Shown: positions 1 to 8,217, counted from the stretch's first letter. The stretch is 60,501 nt of DNA from CAYNHF01 sp964397045 (GCA_964397045.1 CAYNHF010000008.1:1-60501); one strand, 5' to 3'. Numbers and translations: made by a program. The notes: a model not told the origin generated them from the letters alone.

Positions 1-297
1 CGCGGGTTGCGCCTGCTCGGAATCAGCCTCTCGAAGCTGAGCTACTCACCCCACATCCAGCTCGAACTGCCCTTTGCCGCCGGGTCGCGGGAGGAGGTTC
101 GGTTGACCGGATCGATCGCCGCAATCGAAAGGGAACGGCTCGACGAGGCCATCGACGAACTGCGGGACCGTTTCGGACGCAACTCGGTCGGGCCCGGCTC
201 GCTTCTGCTCGGCAAGTCCGGGACGTTCGTTCCAGACGAGTTTGGCGACCTGGCCGTGCCAGCCAGCGAGCGGCGCAGCCCCCAGGCCGACGGATAG
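1..297 (+). CDS. dinB: DNA polymerase IV, C-terminal end (partial)
   Basis: The reading frame is open from the first base of the window, so only the last 98 residues are present. The residues around RLLGISLSKL, followed by a QLELPF segment, match the end of the little-finger domain and the C-terminal tail of Y-family DNA polymerase IV. In such tails a QLxLF-like peptide binds the sliding clamp. Pol IV performs error-prone translesion synthesis. The catalytic palm lies upstream, outside the window. The tail after the clamp motif is about 75 residues long, which is longer than in enteric DinB but common in actinobacterial versions. Identification rests on this tail alone. Confidence 0.75.
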   Translation, partial: RGLRLLGISLSKLSYSPHIQLELPFAAGSREEVRLTGSIAAIERERLDEAIDELRDRFGRNSVGPGSLLLGKSGTFVPDEFGDLAVPASERRSPQADG

Positions 298-360
298 GCT
301 GCGAGCCACGCTACAGGAGGCCCCCGTATCACCACCCGCCCAGAGCCGACCTACCCCTCA

Positions 361-1008
361 GTGGCCGCGGCATCACTGCCGTGGCTCACGGTGGAGCAGA
401 TGGTCGAAGCCGATCGCCTCGCGGTCGAGGACTTCGGCATCGATCTGCTGCAGATGATGGAACACGCCGGATCGTTGCTGGCAGAACTCACCCATCGGTT
501 GGCACCGCAGGGACGCGTTGTCGTCCTTGCAGGCGCAGGCAACAACGGCGGCGGCGGCCTCTGTGCCGCACGACATCTCGTGAACCGGGGCCGCGAGGTG
601 AGCATTGTGTTGGCGAGCGATCGGCCCGGCCCGGCAGCACGTCACCACCTGGCGACGCTCGACGCGATGGGAGTGGAGACCGGTGTCGACCCCGGGGATG
701 CGCCGGTCGTTGTCGATGCGCTGGTCGGCTACGGGCTATCGGGTCCGTTGCGGGGCCGAGCTGCAGAGTTGGTCCAAGCCGTGTCCGGCCGTTTCGCCGT
801 ATCACTCGACTTCCCATCCGGCCACGGCGAAATCGGCGGTCTCTCTCCGGCGGTCACCCTCACGCTGGCGCTTCCCAAGGCAGGACTGCGCAACGTCCGG
901 CCGCTGTACCTCGCAGACCTCGGCCTTCCCCCGGCGTTGTGGGCGCGGATGGGCCTGGCAGTGCCTGCGTTGTTCGGGCGCTCCCGCATGCTCGAGATCA
1001 CTCCGTGA
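361..1008 (+). CDS. nnrE: NAD(P)H-hydrate epimerase (YjeF N-terminal domain)
   Basis: This is a 215-residue protein consisting only of the YjeF_N domain, which epimerises damaged S/R-NAD(P)HX so that the partner dehydratase can repair it. The nucleotide loop AGAGNNGGGG is near residues 57-66, VVDALVGYGLSGPLRG near 118-133, and SLDFPSGHG near 148-156 corresponds to the family DxPSG motif. The dehydratase (YjeF_C) domain is absent. The GTG at 361 is the first standard start and has no Shine-Dalgarno. A strong AGGAGG at 315-320 instead sits seven bases before an in-frame ATC at 328, which would add 11 residues (see findings). The gene is followed 51 nt later by thrB. Confidence 0.85.
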   Translation: MAAASLPWLTVEQMVEADRLAVEDFGIDLLQMMEHAGSLLAELTHRLAPQGRVVVLAGAGNNGGGGLCAARHLVNRGREVSIVLASDRPGPAARHHLATLDAMGVETGVDPGDAPVVVDALVGYGLSGPLRGRAAELVQAVSGRFAVSLDFPSGHGEIGGLSPAVTLTLALPKAGLRNVRPLYLADLGLPPALWARMGLAVPALFGRSRMLEITP

Positions 1009-1030
1009 AGCCCGCGTACAATCCGGCGCG

Positions 1031-1063
1031 ATGATCTCGCTTTCCGCCTCCGCTCCCGCATGA
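1031..1063 (+). CDS. possible 10-residue leader ORF overlapping thrB
   Basis: An ATG at 1031 opens a ten-codon frame, MISLSASAPA, whose TGA overlaps the ATG of thrB in an ATGA junction. thrB itself has no clear Shine-Dalgarno, so translational coupling from this mini-ORF would explain its initiation. The peptide has no threonine run, so classical threonine attenuation is not supported. It may be a chance frame. Confidence 0.25.
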   Translation: MISLSASAPA

Positions 1064-1902
1064 AGGCAATCGCCACGGCTCCGGCTTCTTCCGCCAACCT
1101 TGGGCCAGGATTCGACGTCTTGGCGATCGCCTTCGAGCTGAGGTGTCGAGCGGAGGCAGAGCTCGCAGACCGTTGGTCGATCACCGAGCAAGGCAACACC
1201 TACGAGCCGGATGATGACTCTCTCGTGGTGCAAGCTGCGGCAATAGCCGGCGCCCGACCGCTGGCCATCCGCATCGTCAACCAGATCCCGCGAACCCGCG
1301 GTCTCGGATCCAGCGCCGCGGTGATCACCGCGGTTGCCGCGGCCGCCCTACGGGCCAACGGCACGGAACCGCAATCGGAGCAGCTTCTCGAGCATGTAGG
1401 CGACATTGAGGGGCACTACGACAACGCCGCGGCTGCGGTGTATGGGGGTTGCGTCGTGGCCACCGCCGCGGCCTTCCACAGGTTGGAGGTAGATCCGGAT
1501 CTGGTCTTCACTGCCGCGATTCCTGAGGCGTCGCTGGCGACACCCAAGGCCCGCAGAGCGCTCCCTCCGCAGCTTGACCGCGCGATCGTCTCCCGGAGCC
1601 TGGCTCGTGTGGTGTTTCTCGTCGAAGGGCTGCGCACCGGCTCGGCTGCGGCCTTCGCCGCGGCCGCAGGTGATGAACTCCATGAAGGCCCGCGCGCAGA
1701 GCTGTCTCCCGTCACCGGCGCGCTGATGACCGCCGCCTACGAGAACGGGGCACTCCACGCCGCTTGGAGTGGCGCCGGCCCCAGCGCGATCGCGATCAGC
1801 GATCGTGAAACCGCCGGGCGGGTTGAGGCGGCGTTGACCGATGTGCTCAGGGGCCAAGGTGCGGTAGCGGTACTGCAAGTCGCAGACGCGGGTTGGGTCT
1901 GA
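1060..1902 (+). CDS. thrB: homoserine kinase
   Basis: This 280-residue GHMP-family kinase converts homoserine to O-phosphohomoserine in threonine biosynthesis. The N-terminal substrate motif SSANLGPGFD is at residues 10-19. The ATP phosphate loop PRTRGLGSSAA is at 77-87, the segment GHYDNAAAAVYGG at 118-130, and the C-terminal SGAGPS motif at 237-242. Length and motif order are typical of ThrB. No thrC or hom gene is adjacent in the window. The ATG at 1060 overlaps the stop of a short upstream frame. Confidence 0.93.
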   Translation: MKAIATAPASSANLGPGFDVLAIAFELRCRAEAELADRWSITEQGNTYEPDDDSLVVQAAAIAGARPLAIRIVNQIPRTRGLGSSAAVITAVAAAALRANGTEPQSEQLLEHVGDIEGHYDNAAAAVYGGCVVATAAAFHRLEVDPDLVFTAAIPEASLATPKARRALPPQLDRAIVSRSLARVVFLVEGLRTGSAAAFAAAAGDELHEGPRAELSPVTGALMTAAYENGALHAAWSGAGPSAIAISDRETAGRVEAALTDVLRGQGAVAVLQVADAGWV

Positions 1903-1935
1903 TCGGGCGTTCGGCTCGCAGACGCAGGTGGGGGG

Positions 1936-2361
1936 TCAGATCCGCCATCGCCGGGCATGGAATTCGAGCGCAGCGACAATGCGTTCGCGCGTCCCGCGAT
2001 AGTCGGCAACACTTCTTCCGTACGGATCGGCAATCGCCGCTCCGGCGGGATCGAGCAGATGCACGTTGCCTGCCAGTTCTGGCAAGCTCCTGAGGACGGC
2101 CGTTGCGTGGTGTGGTTCCATCACGAGCACCTCGTCCGGCGGGATCCTCTCCAGCGAGGAGAGGTCGCGAGCCAGATGGCCGTCGAGGTCGGCCCCCACC
2201 TCTGCCGCCACCAGCACCGCCTCGGCCGTTGCCGGGAGGCCGATCACCGGAGCGGTGCCCGCACTCAGAAATCCGTAGCCGGGGAGTTCCATTGCCTTGG
2301 CAATACCTTCGGCCATCGGCGAGCGACATATGTTGCCTGTGCAGACGAAAGCAACGATCAC
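1936..2361 (-). CDS. low-molecular-weight protein tyrosine phosphatase family
   Basis: This 141-residue protein begins with a CX5R phosphate loop, CTGNICRS. Cys7 is the nucleophile and Arg13 the phosphate ligand. The general acid Asp lies in the ADPYG motif at residue 112. These are the signatures of the low-molecular-weight phosphotyrosine phosphatase/arsenate reductase fold. The DPYG motif favours phosphatase over ArsC-type reductase. It lies 6 nt downstream of the class C26 hydrolase gene on the same strand, so the two are probably co-transcribed. The substrate is unknown. Confidence 0.85.
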   Translation of the reverse strand: MIVAFVCTGNICRSPMAEGIAKAMELPGYGFLSAGTAPVIGLPATAEAVLVAAEVGADLDGHLARDLSSLERIPPDEVLVMEPHHATAVLRSLPELAGNVHLLDPAGAAIADPYGRSVADYRGTRERIVAALEFHARRWRI

Positions 2362-2367
2362 GTCTGC

Positions 2368-3102
2368 TCACACATGCGCGGCTGCTTCCGCATCCACGAC
2401 GAGTCTTCGAAACAGCGATTGGGAGGCTTCGTCCCCGTCGGCAAGGTACTCGGGGTGCCACTGCACCGCGGTCAACGGCCAGGCGGGGTCCTCCGCTTCC
2501 AGCGCCTCGACCACTCCATCCTCGGATCGCCCGACGACGCGCAGTCCACGTCCGGGCGCCTTCACCGCCTGATGATGGATCGAGTTCGCCAGCGGTCGGG
2601 TCGTGCCCATCACCGCAGCGATTCGACACCCCGGGTCCAACATCACCGGCTGACGGCCCCGATCGGCTGCCTCCGGTGCTGAGTGGATGCTGCCGGCCGC
2701 AGACGTATGCGGCAGGTCCTCGATCAACGTGCCGCCGAGGGCGACGTTCACCACCTGCATGCCCCTGCAGATCGCCAGGGTGGGGAAGGCGGTCCGCGCC
2801 GCCTCTCGCGCCAGCGCAATTTCAAATCGGTCGCGTTCATCGATGATCTCGTACAAGCTCTCGACTTGCGATCCCCCGTACCACACGGGATCGAGGTCAC
2901 CGCCGCCCGAAAGCACCAGGCCATCGATACGGTCGAGTATCGAATTTGCTTGCTCCTCCGGAACGGGAATCAGACCGACCGGGACCCCCCCGGCTCGGAG
3001 AACCGCCTGGGTGTAGGCGAGTTCGGCGGTCTCGACTTCGAGTGGGCCGATCTTCGTCTCGATGGTGCGCCGGCGGGTGGTGATGCCGATGACGGGCCGC
3101 AT
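2368..3102 (-). CDS. gamma-glutamyl-gamma-aminobutyrate hydrolase-like (peptidase C26)
   Basis: This is a 244-residue class I glutamine-amidotransferase-like hydrolase of the PuuD/peptidase C26 group, which cleaves gamma-glutamyl amides. The nucleophile Cys112 is in AICRGMQ, and the catalytic His216 and Glu218 are in VQWHPE. An N-terminal PVIGITTR strand and the SGGGDLDP oxyanion region near 65-72 also fit the family. No other putrescine-pathway genes are adjacent, so the physiological substrate is open. It is the first gene of a two-gene unit with the phosphatase. Confidence 0.88.
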   Translation of the reverse strand: MRPVIGITTRRRTIETKIGPLEVETAELAYTQAVLRAGGVPVGLIPVPEEQANSILDRIDGLVLSGGGDLDPVWYGGSQVESLYEIIDERDRFEIALAREAARTAFPTLAICRGMQVVNVALGGTLIEDLPHTSAAGSIHSAPEAADRGRQPVMLDPGCRIAAVMGTTRPLANSIHHQAVKAPGRGLRVVGRSEDGVVEALEAEDPAWPLTAVQWHPEYLADGDEASQSLFRRLVVDAEAAAHV

Positions 3103-3238
3103 GGCGGGCGATGGTAGTGGTGCGGCACCGACCCGCGGCTTGCGTTTCGACAGGATGTCCGCGAACCTATGGCTCGCCGCCCGCGGTGACCGCTGGTGCG
3201 CGGGCCGGTATTCCTACATTGCATACACCGAGGTCTTA

Positions 3239-3331
3239 ATGGGTTCACTCGTAAAGAAGCGCCGGAAGAAGATGAGCAAGCACAAGTACCGCAAGCGGCT
3301 CAAGGCCAACCGGCACAAGCGCAAGAAGTAG
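3239..3331 (+). CDS. small ribosomal protein bS22 (AURKAIP1/COX24-like)
   Basis: A 30-residue, extremely basic protein: MGSLVKKRRKKMSKHKYRKR continues into a Lys/Arg-rich tail. This matches the AURKAIP1/COX24-domain peptide identified as the actinobacterial ribosomal protein bS22, seen on the small subunit of mycobacterial ribosomes. It is a good phylum marker. The gene stands alone, with its own strong intrinsic terminator three bases after the stop. It is small enough to be missed by many gene callers. Confidence 0.9.
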   Translation: MGSLVKKRRKKMSKHKYRKRLKANRHKRKK

Positions 3332-3335
3332 ATGC

Positions 3336-3359
3336 GACCCCGGCCAGACGGCCGGGGTC
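3336..3359 (+). terminator. intrinsic terminator after bS22
   Basis: A perfect 10-bp stem, GACCCCGGCC with GGCCGGGGTC, closes a four-base AGAC loop. Only a weak pyrimidine stretch follows. It lies between the bS22 stop and the convergent membrane-protein gene ending at 3374, so it could act in both directions. Confidence 0.8.
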
Positions 3360-3373
3360 CTTCGCGTACGCGC

Positions 3374-3766
3374 TCACAACGCGACTGCGGCTCCGAAGAT
3401 GCCGAGGTTGAAGATCAACAGGAAGATCCCCCCTGTGGTTTGTACCCAGGAGGGAGAGCGGAAAAGCAGCCAGCCGTCGAGCACCGCGACCACTGCTGCC
3501 GCCGCGATCAGAGCCATCTTGAGCCCCATGGCGCTCGAGGTCCAGGAGAGGTCCTGTTCGAGGGTCATGGCGATGCCGGTGCCCACGGCCAGCACCATGC
3601 CGATCCAGGCGGCATACATCCAGGATTCGAAGACGCTGCGCATCAGCTTCTCTTTGGCCCCGCCGGTGCGCATAGCGGGTCCAACCGCCAGCATCACGAT
3701 CGAGCCACCGGTCCAGATGGCGGCTCCCACGAGATGCGTCCAGAGTGTCACTTCCCAGATGTCCAC
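3374..3766 (-). CDS. four-helix integral membrane protein (CopD/DUF2269-like)
   Basis: A 130-residue protein with about four hydrophobic helices. The first contains LWTHLVGAAIWTGG, where His and Trp in the first helix recall CopD/DUF2269-type small membrane proteins. A conserved-looking KMALIAAAAVV stretch is near the middle. It may be a haem- or metal-associated membrane protein, but no ligand set is firmly visible. A second protein of similar design occurs at 41604-42053. Function unknown. Confidence 0.65.
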   Translation of the reverse strand: MDIWEVTLWTHLVGAAIWTGGSIVMLAVGPAMRTGGAKEKLMRSVFESWMYAAWIGMVLAVGTGIAMTLEQDLSWTSSAMGLKMALIAAAAVVAVLDGWLLFRSPSWVQTTGGIFLLIFNLGIFGAAVAL

Positions 3767-3820
3767 GGGGTGCAGCCTATCCGCGTCTGCGCCAACATCG
3801 CAGACGGCTGGGGATGGGTC

Positions 3821-4684
3821 TCAGCGTTGGTCGCGCAGAAAATCCTCGATTTCGGTTACGAGTGCCGCAGGGTCGTCCGCAGCGATGTCGTCTGCCACCG
3901 GGATGATGGTGTCTGGGTCTTCCTCGAGATCCTCTACGTACTGCGAGAAATCGGCGGAGACACGCACCGCGTCATCGACACGTTCATTGAACTCTTCCAC
4001 TGCCAACTGCAGTTCACTGAGGTCGGTGCGGAGATCCACCATCGAGCCGGTTTGCTCCAGCAGAGCCAGCGCGGCCTTGGGGTTCGGATTCGCCGCCAGG
4101 TAGTGGGGAACCGCAGCCCACAGGCTCACGGCAGGTAATCCGGCCTCGAGACAGGCCTCCATCAAGACCCCGACGATGCCGGTGGGACCCTCGTAGTTCG
4201 ACGTGGACAGGCCGTAGCTGCGGATGATCGCGGGGTCGGTCGCCACCCCGACAATGGGTGTTGGTCTGGTGTGAGGTACCTGCCCTATGAAGGCTCCGAG
4301 CAGGACGACGTCCTCGACACCCGTGTCGCTCAGCACCTGAGTGACGTGGCGGGTGAAGGTTCTCCAACGGAAAGAAGGCTCATCACCGGCAACCACCACC
4401 AGGTCTCGATCAGCCGTCGGCTGGGGCACCGCATAGAACCCGGTGAGCGGCCAACTCAAGCTGCGAGTACCACCCTCGTCCACCTCGACCAGGGGGCGGT
4501 GTGCCTGAAAGTCGAAGAACTCCTCCGGATCGATAGCAGCAAATGGCTCGACAAGCCCGGCTTCTCCGAGAATGTAGGCGGCCGCTGCGGACGCGGCGTC
4601 GCACGCATCGTTCCAACCCTCGAAGGCAATGATCGCGGTGGGCCGACGCAGGTTGGGGCGCTCGAAGCGGCGAATGGCGTCCAT
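3821..4684 (-). CDS. PAC2 family protein
   Basis: A 287-residue protein resembling the PAC2 (proteasome assembly chaperone 2-like) family widespread in actinobacteria. Typical features are an early IIAFEGWNDACDAA segment (residues 18-31), a central VVLLGAFIGQVPHTRPTP stretch, YEGPTGIVGVL, and an acidic C-terminal tail predicted to be helical. The bacterial role is not established. The archaeal and eukaryotic relatives assist proteasome assembly, and actinobacteria often have proteasomes, but no proteasome gene is in this window. It stands alone on the minus strand. Confidence 0.8.
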   Translation of the reverse strand: MDAIRRFERPNLRRPTAIIAFEGWNDACDAASAAAAYILGEAGLVEPFAAIDPEEFFDFQAHRPLVEVDEGGTRSLSWPLTGFYAVPQPTADRDLVVVAGDEPSFRWRTFTRHVTQVLSDTGVEDVVLLGAFIGQVPHTRPTPIVGVATDPAIIRSYGLSTSNYEGPTGIVGVLMEACLEAGLPAVSLWAAVPHYLAANPNPKAALALLEQTGSMVDLRTDLSELQLAVEEFNERVDDAVRVSADFSQYVEDLEEDPDTIIPVADDIAADDPAALVTEIEDFLRDQR

Positions 4685-4750
4685 GCGGGAAGGCTACCCC
4701 AATGAGGGAATGTAGGACCCGGAAGTTGCGAAACCGCTGGGTGCGGTGTC

Positions 4751-5512
4751 TCAGCCCAGGATGGCGGCGGGGCCGGAGAGGGGGAGTTGGTTGACGAGTT
4801 CGAGCATCCGGTTGGAGTAGAACCGCAACCCGGCCTCCTGCTGTTCCGTCAATCGATCGCACACCCAATCCCAATGCAGCGCAACCGCGTCGCCCGGCTG
4901 CAGTTTGCCGACCAACCGCAGGCCGTTCTCGGCGAACCGGACGCTCTCGATCGCGTCCGGCCCGAGGTGCAACCCGGTCGCGTCCCAGCGCAACGGCTGG
5001 TAGCGCACCACAACATCCTGATCGACAACTGCAACGACCCTGCCCCAGCGGATGCGGCAGCGGTCGATCACCCGCAGCGGTTCATCGACGATCCCGCTGT
5101 GCATCAAACCAACCCAGGGGTACACCGCGAAGACGTGGAAGCTGTGGTGCGGCAGCCCGCCGGCCGGGATTGTTGGTACGAGATGCTGCCACTCGTTGCC
5201 GGTCCTCGTCTTGAAGCGCGCCTCGAGGTCTTCGCCGAATCGGCTGCGGTCGATCCCGTCCAGCAGCCGGTTGCCCAGCCAATAGGCCTCCACGACGAGT
5301 GCATCCAACGGATCGAGGCCGACGCTTCCGGCGATCAGTTCGAGGTAAGGCCAGGCGCCCGAGAACTGGCCGGCCGCCGCGACGAGTCCGCCGTCTGACG
5401 TCGCTGCGTCGGCATACTCGAGCAGCAACCGACCGTCGTCTGGTCCGCAGTAGCCGAGTTCGTTGGGCGGATAGGCATACCGGGCAAACGTGAGGGCTCC
5501 GTTCGCCGCCAT
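4751..5512 (-). CDS. hypothetical protein associated with hydrogenase locus (DUF6390-like)
   Basis: A 253-residue soluble protein starting at MAANGALTFARYAYPPNE, chosen because this ATG lies two bases after the stop of the upstream transporter gene. Later segments include LGYCGPDDGRLLLEY, FHVFAVYPWVGLM and HWDWVCDRL. From memory it resembles a family annotated as DUF6390, which is often found beside actinobacterial hydrogenase genes; I could not check this. It has no signal peptide or membrane helices. The hydrogenase operon is divergent just beyond the transporter, so an accessory role in hydrogenase function is inferred. No catalytic motif is recognisable. Confidence 0.6.
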   Translation of the reverse strand: MAANGALTFARYAYPPNELGYCGPDDGRLLLEYADAATSDGGLVAAAGQFSGAWPYLELIAGSVGLDPLDALVVEAYWLGNRLLDGIDRSRFGEDLEARFKTRTGNEWQHLVPTIPAGGLPHHSFHVFAVYPWVGLMHSGIVDEPLRVIDRCRIRWGRVVAVVDQDVVVRYQPLRWDATGLHLGPDAIESVRFAENGLRLVGKLQPGDAVALHWDWVCDRLTEQQEAGLRFYSNRMLELVNQLPLSGPAAILG

Positions 5513-5514
5513 GG

Positions 5515-6399
5515 TCAATGCGTCGTGCGGTGGGATTTGGGCAATGCGGCGACGAAGACTGCGACTACTCCACACGTGACCAGGACCAGCCCGAGCGGTG
5601 AAGCAACCGTGACGCCGTCGAACCCGTTGCGCAGCAGGGCGGTCACGACTGCGCCGAACACCAGGACCGCGGTGACGTCGACGGCCTGGGCACGAGCCAG
5701 GCCGGCGTACCAGGTGGTCACGTACCCGGTGAGTACGAACCCGGTGAGGAGCACCCACGCGAGGGCCGAGCCGGTGAGTCCCCCCATGCCGGCGAACGCG
5801 TTCGTGGCGATGCCGTATCCGACCAGCACGACCACACCGATGCCCATGCGGGCGGTGCCCACCGTCAACGCCGAGAGGTCCCCGAGGAGGCGCTTGGCCA
5901 CGATGACCTCTACTGCCCACAGCAGGGTGGCTGCGAGAACCATCCATTCTCCCTGCCCGAAACCGAGGTCGGTGACTCCGCCGGCGAGCGCGATCTGTCC
6001 CGCGATGAGGAGCCCGATGGCTCCGAAGTGGAACGCGTTGAGCCGCTCCCCGAGTATCGGCACCGCCAGGATCGCCACCCAGATCAAGAGGCTCTTGTGG
6101 AGCAGCGCCGCCTGGGTCGATGAAGCGCGGGCCAGACCCTCGAAGAAGAGGAGGAACGGAACGCTGCCACCGACGAGACCCACGAACAGCAGTCCGATCC
6201 ACTGCCGCGGTCGCCTCGGCCTGGTGAAGCCGGATGAAGCGGTACGCCGGGTGGCGGCCGTCGTCACGATGAGGAGGAGGGTTGCCGCAACGAGGTTCTT
6301 CAGCGTGGTGTACGTCGCGGGCGAGAACCCTGCCGCGACGAACGTCTTGACGGCATGTCCGTTGAGATATACGGCAACACCGCTGATCAGCGCCGTCAC
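5515..6399 (-). CDS. EamA/DMT family transporter
   Basis: A drug/metabolite-superfamily permease with about ten hydrophobic helices in two EamA repeats. The residues near LLHKSLLIWVAILAVPILGERL are the characteristic end of repeat one, and the second repeat contains EVIVAKRLL. The listed GTG start truncates the first helix. An in-frame CTG at 6459 has a GGAGG five bases upstream and would restore it, adding 20 residues. The substrate is unknown. The gene precedes the DUF6390-like gene by two bases and is divergent from the hydrogenase operon, so nickel or cofactor transport is possible but not supported by any motif. Confidence 0.8.
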   Translation of the reverse strand: MTALISGVAVYLNGHAVKTFVAAGFSPATYTTLKNLVAATLLLIVTTAATRRTASSGFTRPRRPRQWIGLLFVGLVGGSVPFLLFFEGLARASSTQAALLHKSLLIWVAILAVPILGERLNAFHFGAIGLLIAGQIALAGGVTDLGFGQGEWMVLAATLLWAVEVIVAKRLLGDLSALTVGTARMGIGVVVLVGYGIATNAFAGMGGLTGSALAWVLLTGFVLTGYVTTWYAGLARAQAVDVTAVLVFGAVVTALLRNGFDGVTVASPLGLVLVTCGVVAVFVAALPKSHRTTH

Positions 6400-6508
6400 G
6401 CCGGCCAGGGCGATACCCCACGTACGAGTGAATGGGATGAGTCGGCGAGCGGCTGTCAGCTTGACCTCCAGATAGGGGACTGACCAAGCGTGTCACGTCA
6501 GACGCCGG

Positions 6509-6522
6509 GGGTCATGGGTCAT
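6509..6522 (+). repeat. tandem heptamer in hydrogenase divergent promoter region
   Basis: GGGTCAT occurs twice head to tail in the intergenic region between the transporter and the hydrogenase operon, about 85 bases before the chosen hydrogenase start. It could be a regulator site. No known consensus is matched. Confidence 0.3.
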
Positions 6523-6604
6523 TTGTACCCACTTATGAGACGAAGGTCCCTGTTTGCGCACGGCGGCTGAAGATAGGTTCCGTAGGCATGGTGAGGACAG
6601 CACA

Positions 6605-7756
6605 TTGAACGGTCCCCTGGTATTTGCTCGTGGAGGGCTTGATTCCCTCCTCACCGCTCTGCAAGACGCCGGCTACGTAACCGTCGGGCCCACGGTTCGT
6701 GACGATGTGATCGCCTATGACACCATCGCGACGAGTGCCGACCTGCCGGTCGGCCTCACCGACGAGCAGGGCCCCGGTTCGTATCGCCTGGTGCCCCGTG
6801 AGGACCAGCGACTCTTCGGACATGTGGTGGGGCCGCACGCATGGAAGCGGTTCCTTTCGCCGCCCCGGGCAGTCGTCTGGGAGGGAGCCCTCTCCGCAGA
6901 CGGAATCGAGGAACTGCCGCGGCCGCCTGCTCCTCGCTACGCGTTCGTCGGAGTGCGACCCTGTGATCTGGTCGGGATCGAGATTCAGGATCGGGTGGCA
7001 GCAGGGCAGGGCTGGGTGTCCGATCCGGACTATGTCTCCCGGCGAGACGGCGCTTTTGTGGTCGTGGTGAACTGCGACGAGCCGGGCAACAATTGTTTCT
7101 GCGTGTCGATGGACACCGGGCCACGCGCCCGTAGCGGATTCGATATCGCGCTGACCGAGGTGGAGGTGGACGATGGCCTCCGCTACCTGGCAGAGGCCGG
7201 TTCCGCCGATGGCGCTGCCATGCTCGCCGGGCTCGACGCACCTGCGGCAGACGAGGCGATTCGCGACGCGGCCGATACCGCACTCGAAGAGGCGGGCCAT
7301 CAGATGGGCCGCACCATGGATACCGATGGCCTCAAGGACCTGCTCCAGAGCAACCTGGATCACCCAATCTGGGCCGAGATCGGCGAACGTTGTCTGGGGT
7401 GCACCAACTGCACGATGGTGTGCCCGACCTGCTTCTGCTGGAGCGTGGAGGACTCCATGGACCTCGACGGCACCACGGCAACGCGGACCAGAAGATGGGA
7501 CTCGTGCTTCACCCTCGATTTCACGTTCATCCACGGCGGGCCCGTGCGGGAATCGGTGGGTGCTCGTTATCGCCAGTGGTTCATCCACAAGCTGGCTTCA
7601 TGGGTCGATCAGTTCGGCAGCTTCGGGTGTGTCGGCTGCGGACGATGCATCACATGGTGCCCCGTCGGGATCGATCTGACCGAAGAGGTGCGGCGGCTCC
7701 AGTCCGGTACCGAACCGGTTGCCGCGGCCATTGCCAATCCGGAGGTGAGGACATGA
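6605..7756 (+). CDS. hydB: group 3b-type [NiFe] hydrogenase, beta Fe-S subunit
   Basis: A 383-residue electron-transfer subunit resembling sulfhydrogenase beta and anaerobic sulfite reductase subunit A. An FVGVRPCDLVGIEI motif (about residues 114-127) and a CDEPGNNCFC segment precede two C-terminal [4Fe-4S] sites: CLGCTNCTMVC at 263-273 and CVGCGRCITWC at 342-352. It passes electrons between the flavin subunit and the hydrogenase core. The TTG at 6605 is preferred because GAGGA lies seven bases upstream; an earlier in-frame start at 6554 would add 17 residues without a ribosome site. It is the first gene of the operon and overlaps the next by ATGA. Confidence 0.9.
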   Translation: MNGPLVFARGGLDSLLTALQDAGYVTVGPTVRDDVIAYDTIATSADLPVGLTDEQGPGSYRLVPREDQRLFGHVVGPHAWKRFLSPPRAVVWEGALSADGIEELPRPPAPRYAFVGVRPCDLVGIEIQDRVAAGQGWVSDPDYVSRRDGAFVVVVNCDEPGNNCFCVSMDTGPRARSGFDIALTEVEVDDGLRYLAEAGSADGAAMLAGLDAPAADEAIRDAADTALEEAGHQMGRTMDTDGLKDLLQSNLDHPIWAEIGERCLGCTNCTMVCPTCFCWSVEDSMDLDGTTATRTRRWDSCFTLDFTFIHGGPVRESVGARYRQWFIHKLASWVDQFGSFGCVGCGRCITWCPVGIDLTEEVRRLQSGTEPVAAAIANPEVRT

Positions 7757-8217
7757 CGACCGATCTCGAGGCCACCCTTGCTGGCCATCCGTTCTTCTAC
7801 GACATGGAACCCGAGCACGTGGCGGCGCTGGCGGCCGTCGCAACACCTGCCAGGTTTGGTGTCGGCAAGCAGATCATCAAGCAGGGTGAGGTGGCGGATG
7901 CGTGCTACCTCGTGCTGGACGGTGACGCAGCGCTCGAAATCGTCATTCCCGGCAAGGGCCCACAGGTGATCCAGACCCTGCACGCGGGTGACATCATCGG
8001 CTGGTCGTGGCTGTTCGCGCCGTATGAGTGGTCGTTCGACGCGCAGGCATTGACCCCGGTACGCGCCATCCGATTCGACGCCCCCGCGCTGCGAGAGGCC
8101 AAGGCGGCAGACCCCTTATTGAACGCGGAACTGATGGAACGGTTCGCCGAAGTGCTGGTGATGCGCCTCCAGGCCGCCAGGCTCCAACTGATGGACCTGT
8201 ATGGCAATTCTCGTTGA
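7753..8217 (+). CDS. cyclic-nucleotide-binding-fold protein in hydrogenase operon
   Basis: A 154-residue protein formed almost entirely by one CRP-like cNMP-binding beta-barrel (GKQIIKQGEVADACYLVLDG at 39-58) and a short helical C-terminus. There is no helix-turn-helix, so it is not a standalone transcription factor. At the phosphate-binding cassette the usual GE...R is replaced by GDIIGWSWLFAPYEWSFDA (79-97), so both the ligand-contacting Glu and Arg are gone. It lies between the beta and gamma subunit genes, overlapping both. A structural or regulatory subunit role in the hydrogenase complex is inferred; the ligand, if any, is unknown. Confidence 0.85.
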   Translation: MTTDLEATLAGHPFFYDMEPEHVAALAAVATPARFGVGKQIIKQGEVADACYLVLDGDAALEIVIPGKGPQVIQTLHAGDIIGWSWLFAPYEWSFDAQALTPVRAIRFDAPALREAKAADPLLNAELMERFAEVLVMRLQAARLQLMDLYGNSR

